Shown here: positions 6,418 to 8,298 of the stretch, piece after piece
How positions within the stretch are numbered: position 1 is the stretch's first letter
Layout: each line of letters begins with the position of its first letter
NCBI GenBank assembly: GCA_038254525.1
Contig: JBBSGC010000088.1
Span: 1 to 8,298, forward strand
From: JBBSGC01 sp038254525
GTDB taxonomy: Bacteria > Actinomycetota > Actinomycetes > Propionibacteriales > Nocardioidaceae
Direction: 5' to 3'
Length of the DNA stretch: 8,298 bases
Position numbers and translations under genes: made by a program
Notes under the pieces: model-generated
What the model saw: only the letters and a program-made list of their open reading frames with translations
The model's database searches: none
Told to the model about the DNA's origin: nothing

Positions 6418-7590
6418 CTACCTGCGGCGCATGAGCCACGCGACGGTGACTGCCAGGAGGCCAGATGCGACCGGCACCAGGTAGGCGACGGAGGCGCCGT
6501 AGTGGTCGATAACCACGCCGCTGATCGCCGAACCGGGCGCGATCCCGGTGGCCAGACCACTGGTCGCCCACGCGATCCCCTCGGTCAGCCTGGCGGCCGG
6601 CACGCACTGCTCGACCAGCGAGATCGACGCGATCAGGGTCGGGGAGATCGCGAGTCCGGCGACGAACAGAACCGCGGCGATGCTGCCGGTGGTCGGCAGG
6701 AACGGCAGCGCCGCCATCATCGCGGTGAGCGCGGTGGCCCCCCACCGCAGCCGGTTCAGCGCCGGGCTGCGGAGCGTCAAGGCGCCCAGCACCGCGCCGG
6801 CGCACATGCTGCCGGCGGCCCAGGAGGCGAGCATCCAGCCGGCGTCGGCTGCATTACCGGCCTGCTGGGCGAACGCCACCGTGACCACCTCCGCACTGCC
6901 GAATAGGCTGCCCATGCCGATCCCCACCACGACCAGCGGAGCCAGCGCGGACCCCGTTATGGGCTGCCGGGTACCAGCTCTGCGGTGCCCCGGCTCCACC
7001 GGCGGTTGGGTGGTGCGCTGCGCGGCCAGCGCCAGGCCGCCCGTGACTCCGAGAACGGCTGCCGCTGCCAGACCGGCCGCGGAACCCACGTGCGTGGCGA
7101 GAAAGGTCACGAGCACCGGCCCGACGATGAAGATCAGCTCGTCGACCACGGCCTCGAGGGCGAATGCGGTCTGTAGCAGCGCTCGCTCGGGGACCGCGTG
7201 CCGCCACCGGGCCCGGATCGTGGAGCCGACCTGCGGCAGCGTCGCTCCGGAGGCCGCCGCGCACAGGTGCGGCAGCGGCGTCGGCCAGCCGAGCTCGATG
7301 GCGACGACGGTGGCCACGATGCCCAGTCCGAAGGCCAGGGCCGCCGCCGGCAGCACCCTCGACTGTCCGAACCGGTCGGCCAGCCGGCCCTGGACAGGTG
7401 AGGCGATGGCGCCGGCCACCACCTCGGCCGCGGAGATGCTGCCGGCGTACGCGTAGGAACCGGTCCGCCCGGCAACCAGCAGCACGATGCCCAGTCCGGT
7501 CATCGAGATGGGGAGCCGGGCGACCAGTCCGGTCGCGCTGAACGCGGCCGCGCCGGGAAGGGTGAGGATCCGGCGGTAGGCGTCGAGCAC
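6418..7590 (-). CDS. MFS family transporter
   Basis: This is a polytopic membrane protein of 390 residues if it starts at GTG 7590. The N-terminus reads as a short cytoplasmic segment (LDAYRRILTLPG) followed by helix 1 (AFSATGLVARLPISMTGLGIVLLVAG). The loop 2-3 signature appears as GRLADRFGQSRVL (68-80), and a polar central loop (TTQPPVEPGHRRAGTRQP) separates the two six-helix halves. The protein ends in a short basic tail, WLMRRR. The substrate is unknown. A longer reading from ATG 7701 adds 37 arginine-rich residues but has no Shine-Dalgarno sequence at proper distance. GTG 7590 has GGAGG eight bases upstream and gives the N-terminus normal for related actinobacterial transporters. Upstream it diverges from hemH; downstream lies sepH, possibly co-transcribed. 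I infer no direct functional link to heme synthesis. Confidence 0.87.
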   Translation of the reverse strand: MLDAYRRILTLPGAAAFSATGLVARLPISMTGLGIVLLVAGRTGSYAYAGSISAAEVVAGAIASPVQGRLADRFGQSRVLPAAALAFGLGIVATVVAIELGWPTPLPHLCAAASGATLPQVGSTIRARWRHAVPERALLQTAFALEAVVDELIFIVGPVLVTFLATHVGSAAGLAAAAVLGVTGGLALAAQRTTQPPVEPGHRRAGTRQPITGSALAPLVVVGIGMGSLFGSAEVVTVAFAQQAGNAADAGWMLASWAAGSMCAGAVLGALTLRSPALNRLRWGATALTAMMAALPFLPTTGSIAAVLFVAGLAISPTLIASISLVEQCVPAARLTEGIAWATSGLATGIAPGSAISGVVIDHYGASVAYLVPVASGLLAVTVAWLMRRR

Positions 7591-7598
7591 GTCTCGTT

Positions 7599-7603
7599 CC
7601 TCC
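7599..7603 (-). promoter_or_regulatory. ribosome binding site deciding the MFS start at 7590
   Basis: GGAGG (extended GGAGGAA) on the minus strand lies eight bases before GTG 7588-7590. The competing ATG at 7701 has its nearest GGAGG 18 bases away, too far to work normally, so the shorter protein is preferred. Confidence 0.7.
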
Positions 7604-7624
7604 GGATCCCGCAGACCGCGGCCT

Positions 7625-7640
7625 CCCGCCGGCCGGCGGG
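7625..7640. other. 16-bp perfect palindrome in the MFS/hemH divergent region
   Basis: CCCGCCGGCCGGCGGG is a perfect palindrome. It is followed by GCCAG-T-CTGGC at 7640-7650, a second short dyad. Both sit in the 117-bp region between the preferred MFS start (7590) and the hemH start (7708), where divergent promoters and an operator are expected. I could not identify clear -35/-10 hexamers here on either strand. Pure G/C palindromes arise often in such genomes, so operator function is speculative. Confidence 0.25.
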
Positions 7641-7691
7641 CCAGTCTGGCAGGGCGCACCGAGGAACTGGCCCGGCGGGGACGCCGCTCGT

Positions 7692-7698
7692 GAGGGAG
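7692..7698 (+). promoter_or_regulatory. ribosome binding site of hemH
   Basis: GAGGGAG ends nine bases before ATG 7708. It supports that start, which is also set by the conserved N-terminus of the family. Confidence 0.7.
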
Positions 7699-7707
7699 CA
7701 TGGCGCC

Positions 7708-8298
7708 ATGTCGCCGCTGCCTCCCCCGTCGCGGGACGTGCGTCCCTATGACGCTGTCCTGCTGGTGTCATTCGGCGGCCCAGAGCAGCCCGCCGACGTG
7801 TTGCCGTTCCTCGCCAACGTCACTCATGGACGCGGGATCGGCCAGCAGCGACTGCGGGAGGTCGCCGAGCACTACGAGTCCTTCGGCGGTCGATCGCCGA
7901 TCAACGACCAGTGCCGCCACCTGCTCAGCGCAATCCGGGAGGACCTGCGCGCTGCCGGCATCGGGCTGCCGGTCTACTGGGGAAACCGGAACTGGGACCC
8001 GTACCTGAGTGGCGCCGTGGCGCGGATGGCCGCCGACGGGGTCCGCCGAGCGGCCTGCTTCGTGACCAGCGCGTACCCGTCGTACTCCGGTTGCCGCCAG
8101 TATCGGGAGAACCTCTTCGACGCCGTCATCGCCGTCGACGCCAGTGGCTCGTCGGCGCCCCGCCTGGACAAGCTGCGGCATTACCACGACCATCCCGGCT
8201 TCGTGCAACCGTTCGTCGACGCGGCGGTGACCGCGCTCGATGACCTGCCGGCGGACCGGCGGGACCCGGCGCAGCTGATCTTCGTCACCCACTCGATC
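7708..8298 (+). CDS. hemH: ferrochelatase, probably coproporphyrin III type (3' end outside window)
   Basis: The 197 visible residues are the N-terminal portion of ferrochelatase, which inserts Fe2+ into a porphyrin in the last steps of heme synthesis. Motifs seen are YDAVLLVSFGGPE (14-26), FLANVTHGRGI (34-44), HYESFGGRSPINDQC (55-69), VYWGNRNWDPYL (89-100), TSAYPSYSGCRQYREN (120-135) and IFVTHSI (191-197). His195 in the last motif is the probable metal-inserting histidine. Actinobacteria generally use the coproporphyrin-dependent route (enzyme CpfC), so coproporphyrin III is the likely substrate; this is inferred from lineage. Mycobacterial ferrochelatase carries a [2Fe-2S] cluster with one ligand in the SGC segment, matching Cys129 here; the remaining C-terminal cysteines are beyond the window. 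The frame has no stop before the right edge. Confidence 0.95.
   Translation, partial: MSPLPPPSRDVRPYDAVLLVSFGGPEQPADVLPFLANVTHGRGIGQQRLREVAEHYESFGGRSPINDQCRHLLSAIREDLRAAGIGLPVYWGNRNWDPYLSGAVARMAADGVRRAACFVTSAYPSYSGCRQYRENLFDAVIAVDASGSSAPRLDKLRHYHDHPGFVQPFVDAAVTALDDLPADRRDPAQLIFVTHSI

Noticed and set aside
6548..7456. Plus-strand open frame of 302 codons opposite the second MFS gene
   Set aside because: Low-complexity Ala/Pro/Ser/Arg composition without domains; the minus-strand frame has clear transporter features.
7699..7710. CATGGCGCCATG, a palindrome carrying the hemH start and a back-to-back ATG for the MFS gene
   Set aside because: The MFS start at 7701 lacks a usable ribosome binding site and adds an arginine-rich extension; GTG 7590 is better, so the symmetry is probably coincidence.

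Overview
The window looks like a chromosomal segment of a high-GC actinobacterium. Codons are strongly G/C-biased at third positions. It carries sepH, which is known only from actinobacteria, next to a DUF5998 gene and a ferrochelatase gene. From memory, this resembles a gene neighbourhood shared by Streptomyces and relatives. I cannot name the genus. The window is almost fully coding, with no gene-free stretch above about 120 bases. I see no tRNA, rRNA, insertion sequence, phage gene or CRISPR array.

Left half, plus strand (1-5381). It opens inside the C-terminal part of a Pat-like protein acetyltransferase / NDP-forming acyl-CoA ligase. After a 101-bp gap comes a cluster of four closely packed genes: an MFS transporter, a DUF5998 protein (5 bp downstream), an alkaline-phosphatase-superfamily phosphodiesterase (ATGA overlap) and a two-domain SseA-like sulfurtransferase (ATGA overlap). 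This spacing suggests one translationally coupled transcription unit. None of the four products has an established joint function.

Right half. sepH, for an FtsZ-associated cell-division protein, and a second MFS transporter lie on the minus strand. sepH meets the sulfurtransferase tail to tail across 9 bp. Diverging from the MFS gene, a ferrochelatase gene (hemH; probably the coproporphyrin type) starts at 7708 and runs off the right edge.

The most unusual structure is a three-copy tandem repeat with an exact 22-bp period at 4414-4479. It overlies the 3' end of the phosphodiesterase gene. Because 22 is not a multiple of 3, the three copies are translated in three different frames, giving a C-terminal tail that looks non-native. 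By frame arithmetic, gaining one copy or losing two would fuse the phosphodiesterase in frame to the sulfurtransferase; losing one copy would truncate the tail slightly. Otherwise the window looks like ordinary core chromosome, and I found no clear sign of a new defence or mobile system.
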